In this document: positions 9,092 to 16,632 of the stretch, in pieces
How the letters are laid out: every line of letters begins with the position of its first letter
Numbering within the stretch: the first letter of the stretch is position 1
Source: Campylobacteraceae bacterium
Lineage (GTDB): Bacteria > Campylobacterota > Campylobacteria > Campylobacterales > Sulfurospirillaceae
DNA length: 20,538 nt
Direction: 5' to 3'
Assembly: GCA_027040375.1 (NCBI GenBank)
Contig: JALUMJ010000209.1
Span: 1-20,538, forward strand
Program-made: the position numbers and the translations under genes
The notes under the pieces: model-generated
Database searches by the model: none
Seen by the model: only the letters and a program-made list of their open reading frames with translations
Told to the model about the DNA's origin: nothing

Positions 9092-10105
9092 ATGGGAATA
9101 AAACGCTATATATTGCTCTCAATCGTATATATGTTAGCTGTGGGTTTGTATGTTTATAGTTTTAATGGAGATAAATATACATTGGATTTATATGCATTAT
9201 CGCTTGACCTGCCTATTGCTATATGGATAGTAGTGCCTGTTTTTATCTTGTTTTTAGCTTCTATTTCTCATTTGTCTTATTATAGTTTTAAAGATTTTTT
9301 TTACAAAAGGGCACTTCAAAAAGATTATGATACATTTTTAAATGTAGCAAAAAGAAGAATATTAGACGAAGATAGCAAGCTTAAATTTAAAACAAAATGG
9401 TTTAAAATTCCAGGAGTTTTTATAAAAAATTTCGCTTATACAGGGAAATTAGATGTAAGTCAAATTGATGATGATGAGATAAAACAATACACCGAGCTTG
9501 TGGAAAAGATTCAAAGCGGTAGTTATGAAGATATCAAAAAATACAAACTCCCAGCGACAAATAAAATATTTATAAAAAATGAAGAAAATAGATTAGAAGG
9601 TGAGCCAAAGTATGCCTATACGATTCTTAAGACTTGCCATGATATTGATAATGAATTGTGTAAAAAGGCTTATGATAAGCTCTTAGATATAGCAACATTT
9701 GCAGAGATTAAAAAGTACAACTTTCCTATAGATAAAAATATTTTTAGAAAGATGATGGAGAGATATTTAGACGAAGAAGATGAATTTGATATAGATATAA
9801 ATTCAATCGAAAATATGCTAGAACAATTCAATGCAAATAATGAAGATTACTTGGAATTAGCACAAGAAATTAAAGTAAAATTAGACCCCGAAAGGCTTAT
9901 AAAGCTATTTAGAAAGTTATATAATGAAAAAGGACAATTAGCTGCAAATGCATATCTTTATACCCTTTATGAATTGCAAATGATAGATAAAGTTAGAGAT
10001 ATTTTGGAAAACTCTGATGAAGATGAATTTTTGAAATTTAAAACTCTTCTATTTTTAAGAGACCATGGTAAAACTATAGATACTATTAAATTCTTAAAAG
10101 TATGA
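9092..10105 (+). CDS. Unrecognised two-helix membrane protein with internal repeat
   Basis: A 337-residue protein whose family I do not recognise. Two hydrophobic helices (about 5-23 and 42-62) are followed by a long, charged, mostly helical domain that should be cytoplasmic. Within it is a duplication: residues 145-171 (YEDIKKYKLP...KIF) and 203-229 (FAEIKKYNFP...NIF) align without gaps with 11 of 27 identities, sharing I-K-K-Y-x-x-P and I-F-x-K. The C-terminal part (about 250-337) looks like further helical hairpins. ATG at 9092 has AAAGGTGG at 9077-9084. It lies 18 bases after dksA and overlaps dus by ATGA, so it is co-translated with a tRNA-modification gene. I recall a membrane protein between these two genes in Campylobacter too, but cannot verify that here. 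No catalytic motif is visible, and a scaffold or helical-repeat role is only a guess. Confidence 0.85.
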   Translation: MGIKRYILLSIVYMLAVGLYVYSFNGDKYTLDLYALSLDLPIAIWIVVPVFILFLASISHLSYYSFKDFFYKRALQKDYDTFLNVAKRRILDEDSKLKFKTKWFKIPGVFIKNFAYTGKLDVSQIDDDEIKQYTELVEKIQSGSYEDIKKYKLPATNKIFIKNEENRLEGEPKYAYTILKTCHDIDNELCKKAYDKLLDIATFAEIKKYNFPIDKNIFRKMMERYLDEEDEFDIDINSIENMLEQFNANNEDYLELAQEIKVKLDPERLIKLFRKLYNEKGQLAANAYLYTLYELQMIDKVRDILENSDEDEFLKFKTLLFLRDHGKTIDTIKFLKV

Positions 10106-11037
10106 TTGATTTTGACCAAGGCATAGTTGCCTTGGCTCCACTTGCTGGTTTTACTGACCTTCCTTTTCGCTCCTTAGTGAAAAAGTTTGATGCTGATTTG
10201 ACTTTTTCAGAGATGATTAGTGCAAATGCTTTAGTGCATAATTCTAAAAAAACTTATAAAATGTTAGAAAAGTCCCCTTTAGAGACGCCATACATCGTTC
10301 AAATCGCAGGCTCAGATTTAGATGTCATAAAAAAAGCAGTAGAGATTTTAAACAAAATTGATGGAATTGATGGCATAGATTTGAATTGTGGCTGTCCTGT
10401 GCCTAAAGTAGTTTCGCAATGTGCTGGTTCGTCTTTGCTTCAAGATTTATCAAAAGTGCAAAAAGTTTTGGAAACTATAAAGAAATATTCTAATAAAGAG
10501 TATCTAAGTGCAAAAGTCAGACTTGGTTTCAATGAAAAAATTCCTGAAGAAATCGCTTTGGCTTGCGAGAGAGCTGGTGTTGATTTTATGAGTATGCATG
10601 GACGAACAAGAGCAGGAAGATATAAGGCCGAGGTTGATTATGAAGCCATCGCTAGGGCAAAGTCTGTAGTGCATATTCCAGTGATTGCAAATGGTGATAT
10701 CACTAGCTTACAAAAAGCAAAAGAGGTAAAAAAACTAACAGGATGCAAATCATTGATGATTGGAAGAGGCGCTGTTGGAAATCCTTGGATATTTTATCAA
10801 TTAAAAAACAACTTAGAATTTGTTGGAAAAGACAAGATAAAAGAGATCGTTTTAGAACACTACGATAATATGATAGACTTTTATGGCGCCAAAGGCACAT
10901 CTATCTTCCGAAAGCATCTGCACACTTACTCAAAAGGCTTCCCCGAAGCGGCTGCTTTTAGAGATAAAATAAACAGAATCGAAGACACAATAGTGATGAG
11001 AGTAGTAATAGAAGAGTTTTTCTCCCAAAAAGTTTAA
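10102..11037 (+). CDS. dus: tRNA-dihydrouridine synthase (DusB-like)
   Basis: A 311-residue FMN enzyme that reduces specific uridines in the tRNA D-loop with NAD(P)H. The TIM barrel begins with LAPLAGFTDLPFR at 11-23. The active-site block DLNCGCPVPKV (93-103) contains the general-acid cysteine C98. Phosphate/FMN-binding segments are SMHGRTRAGRY (164-174), VIANGDI (194-200) and IGRGAVGNPWIF (220-231). The pattern fits the DusB/bacterial Dus branch; which tRNA position is modified cannot be read from sequence. The start overlaps the preceding gene (ATGA). It is the last gene of the plus-strand operon and converges with the small basic-protein gene after 21 bases. No clear hairpin terminator is visible in that gap. 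Confidence 0.93.
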   Translation: MIDFDQGIVALAPLAGFTDLPFRSLVKKFDADLTFSEMISANALVHNSKKTYKMLEKSPLETPYIVQIAGSDLDVIKKAVEILNKIDGIDGIDLNCGCPVPKVVSQCAGSSLLQDLSKVQKVLETIKKYSNKEYLSAKVRLGFNEKIPEEIALACERAGVDFMSMHGRTRAGRYKAEVDYEAIARAKSVVHIPVIANGDITSLQKAKEVKKLTGCKSLMIGRGAVGNPWIFYQLKNNLEFVGKDKIKEIVLEHYDNMIDFYGAKGTSIFRKHLHTYSKGFPEAAAFRDKINRIEDTIVMRVVIEEFFSQKV

Positions 11038-11058
11038 AGTTTAACCCTGACCCCTTTT

Positions 11059-11412
11059 CTAAATGATGTATCTATCTTTTTTATGTTTTTCTTTTTTATA
11101 GATTGTCCTATTTTTATTTTTATCTATAAGATTGACTTCCTTCAGCAGTATATCTCTCTTTTCTTGTGTTTTTAAATCTTCATTATCTATCGTTCTCATT
11201 GTTAATTCTGTGAAGTTTTTTAGTGACTTTAGATAAGATGAATCTACTCTCATCTCCTTTAAATTTTGAATTAATCCATATATTTTTCTAGATCTTTGTT
11301 CAAATAAATCATAGTTAAAATTTTCTAATTTTAAGATGGTAGCAGAGCTTCTTAGAAATTTTTCTAAAAGCCTCATATGCTTAACTCTAAGAGCTTTATC
11401 TTCTTGTATCAT
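11059..11412 (-). CDS. Small basic helical protein of unknown function, end of the flagellar operon
   Basis: A 117-residue ORF that I do not recognise. It is predicted almost wholly helical, with alternating charged and hydrophobic residues (LLEKFLRSSATILKLENF; YLKSLKNFTELTMRTI), possibly a short coiled coil, and ends in a strongly basic tail from about residue 98. There is no signal peptide or membrane segment. It overlaps the end of the FliO-like gene by 17 bases (11396-11412) if ATG at 11412 is used. A second ATG at 11376, which leaves a 19-base gap, is equally possible, since neither has a good ribosome-binding site. Position makes it the last gene of the CheX-like/fliN/fliO operon, so a flagellar or chemotaxis accessory role is possible but unproven. 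It is probably real because it fills the gap up to the convergent dus gene. Confidence 0.6.
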   Translation of the reverse strand: MIQEDKALRVKHMRLLEKFLRSSATILKLENFNYDLFEQRSRKIYGLIQNLKEMRVDSSYLKSLKNFTELTMRTIDNEDLKTQEKRDILLKEVNLIDKNKNRTIYKKEKHKKDRYII

Positions 11413-12253
11413 ATGAGTGTTCGCTGGAGGCTTTATCTTTATAATCGTTTAATTTTTGATCTTGTATTTTTAGATAGTCATCTAGTTTTTTTCTATTGTC
11501 CTCAAAGGCTTTTTCAAATTCGCTTGTCTCTTCAAGTTCATTTTGTCCAAAAGTATCTAAAAGGACATTTGAATTTCCTGATGCGAGAAGGTATTTTTTG
11601 TTTTCAAATTCCACTAAAACTACAGAATTATTTGCATCTATTGGTTTTCTTTTTAGTATTTTTATCTCTTCATTTCCTGCCGAAGCTTTTTTAAATAACC
11701 AAGAATTTTCCACGCTTTGGCTTTGTCTTTTTGCAACTTTTCTCTTTATCCAAAACATAAAAACCAATAAAACAAAAAGAAAAACTACAACTATCATATA
11801 TCTCGTGTCAAGCAGACCTGAGTCCTTAAATGTCTTTAATGTCTTTACATTGTTGGAACTAGAAAGAGCTGAATTTTGATATCTTTGTGTATTTGGACGC
11901 AAGAGAGACGCCCTGATACGAAGACCAAAACCATCAGCTGTTTTTGAAGCGATTACTCCTATACTGTTTTTACTAGTTAGTATTATGTTTAAATTATTTT
12001 TATTTGGCTGGATTGTTAAATTTTGAATTATATTTGAATTTATCTTTTTGGTTATAATTTTATCAAATGATAAATCTTCAAGTTTTAAAGTTGTCCCACT
12101 ATTGTTTTTAACTTGATAGATTTTACCCTCATATGGCGAATCAAAAGAGAGCATAACATCAACTCTGTCAGTTCTTTCATATATATTGTGTGTAAGTAAA
12201 TTTGCACCAAAAATATAAGCGTAGAGCATGAAAAATAGTACAATTTGTTTCAT
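11396..12253 (-). CDS. fliO: FliO-like flagellar export-apparatus membrane protein
   Basis: A 285-residue protein. It opens with a signal-like helix (residues 1-17, MKQIVLFFMLYAYIFGA), then a beta-rich periplasmic region (about 20-115) of AMIN-domain appearance (NIYERTDRVDVMLSFDSPYEG). A linker leads to one transmembrane helix (152-170), and a cytoplasmic FliO-like segment follows (about 197-235, LKRKPIDANNSVVLVEFENK then YLLASGNSNVLL). A charged, probably coiled-coil tail (240-285) ends it. FliO helps assemble the FliP ring of the flagellar type III export gate. Classical FliO is about 120 residues with no large periplasmic part, so this is an extended form. Its ATG overlaps the fliN stop by one base (TAATG). 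Assignment rests on the TM-plus-FliO pattern and on fliN as neighbour. Confidence 0.75.
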   Translation of the reverse strand: MKQIVLFFMLYAYIFGANLLTHNIYERTDRVDVMLSFDSPYEGKIYQVKNNSGTTLKLEDLSFDKIITKKINSNIIQNLTIQPNKNNLNIILTSKNSIGVIASKTADGFGLRIRASLLRPNTQRYQNSALSSSNNVKTLKTFKDSGLLDTRYMIVVVFLFVLLVFMFWIKRKVAKRQSQSVENSWLFKKASAGNEEIKILKRKPIDANNSVVLVEFENKKYLLASGNSNVLLDTFGQNELEETSEFEKAFEDNRKKLDDYLKIQDQKLNDYKDKASSEHSYDTRR

Positions 12254-12561
12254 TAGATTTCTTTTTTGAAGTATTGTATAACGCTTTTTGAATCAAGAAT
12301 TTCATTTATTCTGATTGCAAGGTTTTTTTCATATACCATAACTTCACCTTTCCCAAATATTTTTTTATTGACAAATAACTCCACACTCTCACCTGCTGGT
12401 TTATGCAAGTCTATAACAGAGCCTTTAGATAGTTTTAAAATTTCATCAATATTTAGATAAGTAGTGCCAAGTTCCGCGATGAAACCAACATTAATATCAA
12501 GCAAATTTTCATAGCCTGAGAGTAGCGTATGTGCGATGTAATCTTTGTCTTCTTTGTTCAA
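12253..12561 (-). CDS. fliN: Flagellar motor switch protein FliN
   Basis: A 102-residue protein with a single SpoA (FliN/FliM C-terminal) domain at about 19-90: LLDINVGFIAELGTTYLNIDEIL, then VIDLHKPAGESVELFVN and the characteristic GKGEVMVYEKNLAIRI. FliN forms the base of the C-ring, which sets rotation direction and takes part in export. The start is TTG at 12561-12559, overlapping the upstream gene's stop as TTGA, with AAAGG at 12572-12568 and 6-base spacing, so this non-ATG start is well supported. Length is normal for a stand-alone FliN. It has no phosphatase domain of the FliY type; a phosphatase-fold protein is instead encoded just upstream. Confidence 0.92.
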   Translation of the reverse strand: MNKEDKDYIAHTLLSGYENLLDINVGFIAELGTTYLNIDEILKLSKGSVIDLHKPAGESVELFVNKKIFGKGEVMVYEKNLAIRINEILDSKSVIQYFKKEI

Positions 12562-12983
12562 TTTAGACCTTTAGCTATAAGAAATGTTCTATTGTTCATC
12601 TTATAAAGCAAATTCTCTTCCAACTTTATGGGAATTGGCGCCGAAATTTTTCCTAAAAACTCAGGAGTTCCAAGTTTGTAGGATATATTTGTATAACTTT
12701 CTTCTAATTTTACTTTTGCAAGTCCTATGACTTGATTTGTAACTTCTTTTAGTAAATCATTGATATCATCTTCATTTAAATTATCTTCAAAAAGTAACAC
12801 TTTTGCGATATCATTTAGCGTATGTTTCTTCAAAAAAAAGTACCAATTTATCTCTTTATTATTTTCATAAATAGGAATTGAAGTAGCATAAAAATCCCTA
12901 CCCAAACTTTTTGCCTTTTGTATTTTCAAGCCCAATATCTCTTCGCAAAATATTTTTAAAGAATTTTCAACAATTTTCGTCAT
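12558..12983 (-). CDS. CheX/CheC-type phosphatase-fold protein preceding FliN
   Basis: A 141-residue protein I assign to the CheC/CheX/FliY phosphatase superfamily, which dephosphorylates CheY-P. The family signature is D/S-x3-E-x2-N-x22-P. Here D76, E80 and N83 (DLLKEVTN) fit exactly, followed by a proline at 107 after 23 residues instead of 22. There is one such motif, as in CheX, whereas CheC and FliY have two. The N-terminal part (NWYFFLKKHTLNDIAKVLL) fits the usual start of the fold. ATG at 12983 has only a weak GAGTGGG upstream. The stop overlaps fliN (TTGA). It is the first gene of a four-gene flagellar operon. It could instead be an inactive structural rotor domain; activity is inferred only from the motif. 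Confidence 0.68.
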   Translation of the reverse strand: MTKIVENSLKIFCEEILGLKIQKAKSLGRDFYATSIPIYENNKEINWYFFLKKHTLNDIAKVLLFEDNLNEDDINDLLKEVTNQVIGLAKVKLEESYTNISYKLGTPEFLGKISAPIPIKLEENLLYKMNNRTFLIAKGLN

Positions 12984-13011
12984 ATAAACCCACTCATAAA
13001 TAATTTACTAT

Positions 13012-13017
13012 ATTATA
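13012..13017 (-). promoter_or_regulatory. Candidate -10 element of the CheX-like/fliN/fliO operon
   Basis: The minus strand reads TATAAT, 29 bases from the ATG at 12983. No -35 and no sigma-54 (GG-N10-GC) or clear sigma-28 pattern is seen in this gap. This suggests housekeeping sigma-70 expression for an early flagellar operon. Confidence 0.42.
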
Positions 13018-13034
13018 TCAAATTAAACACTAAA

Positions 13035-13063
13035 TTGTTTATTAAGAGGGTAAATAGTACAAT
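13035..13063 (+). promoter_or_regulatory. Candidate sigma-70 promoter of the tauE-uvrA-HDOD-polA operon
   Basis: TTGTTT at 13035-13040 and TACAAT at 13058-13063 are separated by 17 bases. Transcription would start near 13070, 18 bases before the permease ATG. It is the only promoter-like pair found upstream of this four-gene run. It lies close to the divergent TATAAT at 13012-13017. Confidence 0.5.
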
Positions 13064-13087
13064 ATCTTTTTTATAAAAGAGGGGATT

Positions 13088-13825
13088 ATGTTTGCAATTT
13101 TAGGTTTTATAGGTATCATTGTTGGTTTTGCGTCAGGGTTTTTTGGCATAGGTGGCGGTACTATCTTAGTGCCTACTCTTATATATCTTGGATTTGGGGT
13201 AAAAGCCGCCATAAGTATTTCGATAACACAGATGGTTTTTAGCTCACTCTTTGGCTCATTTGTGAATTATAAAAACCAAATGTTACGGCTTGAAAATGGC
13301 TTAGTTCTAGGGCTAGGTGGGTTTATAGGTGCGCAGTTTAGTGGATATATAGTTTCATATCTGCCTCCTTCTGCTTTGCTTGGATTTTTTGCTTTTGCAT
13401 TGTTGGTCTCTTTATATAAATTTTTTAAAGCTCCAGCAGAGCCAACAGGTGTTCCAAATGAATCAAAAGTGTTACTTTTTGTAATCGGTTTTTTTGTTGG
13501 GATGGCAGCGATTAGCATAGGCATAGGAGGAGCACTCTTTTTAACTCCTATCATGGTCGGTTTTTTACATTTTGACATAAAAAGAGCGGTTTCAACTTCG
13601 CTTCTTTTTGTTGTTTTTTCTTCGATTTCAGGGCTTATCAGCTTTTCTATGCATGGACTTGTGGATTATAAGTCAGGAATCATACTAGGAATTGGCTCAC
13701 TTGTAGGTGTATATTTTGGCGCAAAACGCTCACATGTAGTAAGAAGAGATTTACAAAAAAAACTTTTGATGATTTTATATGTTTTGCTATTTGCACTCAC
13801 GCTAAACAAACTAATAACAGGGTAA
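13088..13825 (+). CDS. TauE/SafE-family membrane permease
   Basis: A 245-residue, very hydrophobic protein with about eight predicted helices and the twofold pseudo-symmetry of the TauE/SafE (DUF81, YfcA-like) family. The paired motifs are GFASGFFGIGGGTILVPTL (about 13-31) and GMAAISIGIGGALFLTPIM (about 138-156), with the VSTSL segment after the second. Family members export or import sulphur-containing organic anions such as sulphite and sulphoacetate, but substrates vary and none is shown here. ATG at 13088 is preceded by a strong AGAGGGG at 13078-13084. uvrA starts 2 bases after its stop, so the two are co-transcribed; no functional link with DNA repair is evident. Confidence 0.88.
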   Translation: MFAILGFIGIIVGFASGFFGIGGGTILVPTLIYLGFGVKAAISISITQMVFSSLFGSFVNYKNQMLRLENGLVLGLGGFIGAQFSGYIVSYLPPSALLGFFAFALLVSLYKFFKAPAEPTGVPNESKVLLFVIGFFVGMAAISIGIGGALFLTPIMVGFLHFDIKRAVSTSLLFVVFSSISGLISFSMHGLVDYKSGIILGIGSLVGVYFGAKRSHVVRRDLQKKLLMILYVLLFALTLNKLITG

Positions 13826-13827
13826 TT

Positions 13828-16632
13828 ATGATAAAGATTTATGGTGCGAGAGAGCATAACTTAAAAAATATAAATTTAGAGATTCCAAAAAACAAATTGG
13901 TAGTTTTTACAGGACTTAGTGGCAGCGGAAAGAGTACACTTGCTTTTGATACACTTTATGCAGAAGGGCAAAGAAGATATATAGAGTCTCTCTCTTCTTA
14001 TGCAAGACAATTTTTAGATAGAGTTGGAAAACCAGAGGTTGATAAGATTGAAGGCTTAACTCCTGCGATTGCGATTGATCAAAAAACAACCAGTAAAAAC
14101 CCAAGATCAACCGTGGGGACGATTACAGAGATATATGATTACCTTAGGCTTTTGTTTGCAAGAGTTGGAAAACAGCATTGTCATAAGTGCGGCAAGCCTA
14201 TCTCTCAGATGAGTGGAGCGGATATCATAGAACAAGTTTTAAAATTGCCAGAAAATTCTAAACTTGTTTTGATGGCACCGCTTGTGAGAGAAAAAAAAGG
14301 TGCATTTGCTGATATGATTGAATCTCTTCGTCATAAGGGCTATGTTAGGGCTATGGTTGATGGCGTTATGATAAGACTTGATGAAGATGTAGAACTTAGT
14401 AAAACAAAAAAGCATACGATAAAAGTGGTTATTGATAGAGTTGTTTTAAAAGAAGATAATGCTCAAAGAATAGCTAGTGATGTTGAAAAAGCATTAAAAG
14501 AGAGTTACGGCGAGATAGAAGTCGAGATTTTAAATGCTGATGAAGTTAGTGCAAAAGAGAGTTTGATACACTATAGCGAACATAGGGCTTGTTTTGATTG
14601 CAAGATTAGTTTTGATGTTTTAGAGCCTTTGTCTTTCTCGTTTAATTCGCCAAAGGGTGCGTGCCCCATGTGCGATGGTCTTGGCATCAGATATACGCTT
14701 GACATGTCAAAGATTATAGATGAAAATTTAAGTATAGAAAAGGGAGCTATAAAGATATTTTATGGTTTTAACAAGGGTTACTATGCGAAGTATTTAAAAG
14801 CATTTTGTGAAGCGAGTAAGATTGATATAAGCGTTCCTTATTGTGAACTCGAAGAGCATCAAAGAAAAGCGATACTCCACGGTGGCGTGGAAGATGCTGT
14901 TTTTACTTGGAAAAGACATAGGCTAAGAAAAAGCTTTGATGGTATCATAAAAATCGCATACAATATGCTAAAAGACGAAAAAGATATAAATAATTTTATG
15001 AGTGAAAAAGTTTGTGATAATTGTGGAGGTCATAGGCTAAAACCTGAGCATCTAGCTGTAAAAGTCAGCGATAGAGGCATAGGTGATATCTTAGAATTGC
15101 CAATAGATAAATCGTATGAATTTTTTAAAGATGAAAAGAATTTTGCATATTTTGGAAAACAACAAAGTGTAGTAGCCGCGCCTATTTTAAAAGAAGTCAG
15201 AGAGAGACTTTTCTTTTTGTACAATGTCGGACTTGGGTACATAACACTAGGACGAGATGCGAGAAGTATAAGCGGCGGCGAAGCTCAAAGGATACGAATA
15301 GCATCACAGATAGGAAGTGGGCTTACAGGTGTGATGTATGTGCTAGATGAGCCTAGTATTGGGCTGCATGAGAGAGACACCTTGAAGCTTATAAGGACTC
15401 TAAGAGACTTGCAAGAACGGGGCAATAGTGTGATGGTCGTTGAGCACGATAAAAAAACGATAGAATCAGCTGATTTTATCGTCGATATCGGTCCAGGAGC
15501 TGGAAAATATGGTGGAGATATCATCTTTAAAGGTACATATAGTGAACTTAAAAAAAGTGATACTTTGACGGCTTCTTATTTAAATGGAGCTAAGAAGATA
15601 GATTATCAAAAAAATAGAAAACAAGAAAAATGGATAAATCTAAAAAATGTAAATGTAAATAATATCAAAAATTTAAATGTAGATATTCCTTTAGCAAATC
15701 TTGTAAGTATCACAGGCGTTAGCGGAAGCGGTAAAAGCTCATTGATACTTCAGACACTTTTACCTGTGGCAAAAGAGATGTTAAATCACGCAAGAAAAGT
15801 GAAAAAAATCTCAGGTGTAGAGTGCATTGGGCTAGAACAGTTGGATAAGGTTATTTATCTTGACCAAAGCCCGATAGGACGAACTCCAAGAAGCAATCCT
15901 GCTACTTACACAGGGCTTATGGATGAGATAAGACAACTTTTTTCTAAAACAAAAGAGGCTGGGCTTAGAGGTTATAAGATAGGGAGATTTTCTTTTAATG
16001 TAAAAGGCGGAAGATGCGAAAAATGCCAAGGCGAGGGCGAGATAAAGATAGAGATGCATTTTTTGCCAGACATCATGGTAAAATGCGATACATGTGAGGG
16101 CAAAAGATACAATGCTCAAACCCTAGAGATACTCTATCGAGGAAAGTCGATTTCTGATGTTTTAGGTATGAGTGTTGAAGAGGCATATGAGTTTTTTAAA
16201 CCTATCCCAAAACTAAGGCAAATTCTTCAAACTTTGTGTGATGTTGGACTTGGTTATATAACCCTTGGTCAAAATGCTATCACTCTAAGTGGTGGCGAGG
16301 CTCAGCGAATCAAACTTTCAAAAGAGTTAAGCAAGAGAGATACGGGAAGCACTTTATATATACTCGATGAGCCTACAACTGGACTTCACTTTGCTGATGT
16401 GGATAGGCTAACAAAAGTTTTGCAACATTTGACGGATTTGGGCAATAGTATATTGGTTATTGAGCATAATATGGATATAATAAAAAATAGTGATTTTGTG
16501 ATAGATATGGGACCTGAGGGTGGAAATTATGGTGGAAAGATTGTAGATGTGGGAACACCTAAAGAGTTGGCAAAAAATCACAAAAAATCAAAAAGCTACA
16601 CAGGTAGATTTCTAGCAAAGGAGATAAAATGA
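13828..16632 (+). CDS. uvrA: Excinuclease ABC subunit A
   Basis: A 934-residue damage sensor of nucleotide excision repair; it loads UvrB at lesions. It has two ABC ATPase modules: the first has Walker A GLSGSGKS (29-36) and signature SGGEAQR from 482; the second has Walker A GVSGSGKS (630-637) and signature SGGEAQRIKLS from 821. DEPSIGLH and DEPTTGLHFAD are the Walker B segments. Two zinc modules are intact: C255, C258, C279, C282, and the DNA-binding C-terminal module C730, C733, C753, C756 (CX2C-X19-CX2C). Length is close to E. coli UvrA (940). ATG comes 2 bases after the permease stop. The stop overlaps the next gene's start (ATGA). Confidence 0.98.
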   Translation: MIKIYGAREHNLKNINLEIPKNKLVVFTGLSGSGKSTLAFDTLYAEGQRRYIESLSSYARQFLDRVGKPEVDKIEGLTPAIAIDQKTTSKNPRSTVGTITEIYDYLRLLFARVGKQHCHKCGKPISQMSGADIIEQVLKLPENSKLVLMAPLVREKKGAFADMIESLRHKGYVRAMVDGVMIRLDEDVELSKTKKHTIKVVIDRVVLKEDNAQRIASDVEKALKESYGEIEVEILNADEVSAKESLIHYSEHRACFDCKISFDVLEPLSFSFNSPKGACPMCDGLGIRYTLDMSKIIDENLSIEKGAIKIFYGFNKGYYAKYLKAFCEASKIDISVPYCELEEHQRKAILHGGVEDAVFTWKRHRLRKSFDGIIKIAYNMLKDEKDINNFMSEKVCDNCGGHRLKPEHLAVKVSDRGIGDILELPIDKSYEFFKDEKNFAYFGKQQSVVAAPILKEVRERLFFLYNVGLGYITLGRDARSISGGEAQRIRIASQIGSGLTGVMYVLDEPSIGLHERDTLKLIRTLRDLQERGNSVMVVEHDKKTIESADFIVDIGPGAGKYGGDIIFKGTYSELKKSDTLTASYLNGAKKIDYQKNRKQEKWINLKNVNVNNIKNLNVDIPLANLVSITGVSGSGKSSLILQTLLPVAKEMLNHARKVKKISGVECIGLEQLDKVIYLDQSPIGRTPRSNPATYTGLMDEIRQLFSKTKEAGLRGYKIGRFSFNVKGGRCEKCQGEGEIKIEMHFLPDIMVKCDTCEGKRYNAQTLEILYRGKSISDVLGMSVEEAYEFFKPIPKLRQILQTLCDVGLGYITLGQNAITLSGGEAQRIKLSKELSKRDTGSTLYILDEPTTGLHFADVDRLTKVLQHLTDLGNSILVIEHNMDIIKNSDFVIDMGPEGGNYGGKIVDVGTPKELAKNHKKSKSYTGRFLAKEIK

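Noticed and set aside
11033..11058. AAAGTTTAAAGTTTAA direct repeat and C-rich stretch after dus as a terminator
   Set aside because: No stem can be formed with a following T-run; it is a simple tandem of AAAGTTT at the end of the gene.
11377..11879. Two plus-strand ORFs (105 and 127 codons) opposite fliO
   Set aside because: Both are complements of the FliO-like gene, which has signal, membrane and FliO features and fits the operon; the plus-strand products show no recognisable pattern.
13267..13578. A 103-codon minus-strand ORF inside the TauE-like gene
   Set aside because: It is antisense to a well-supported membrane protein and has no start signal or neighbour support.
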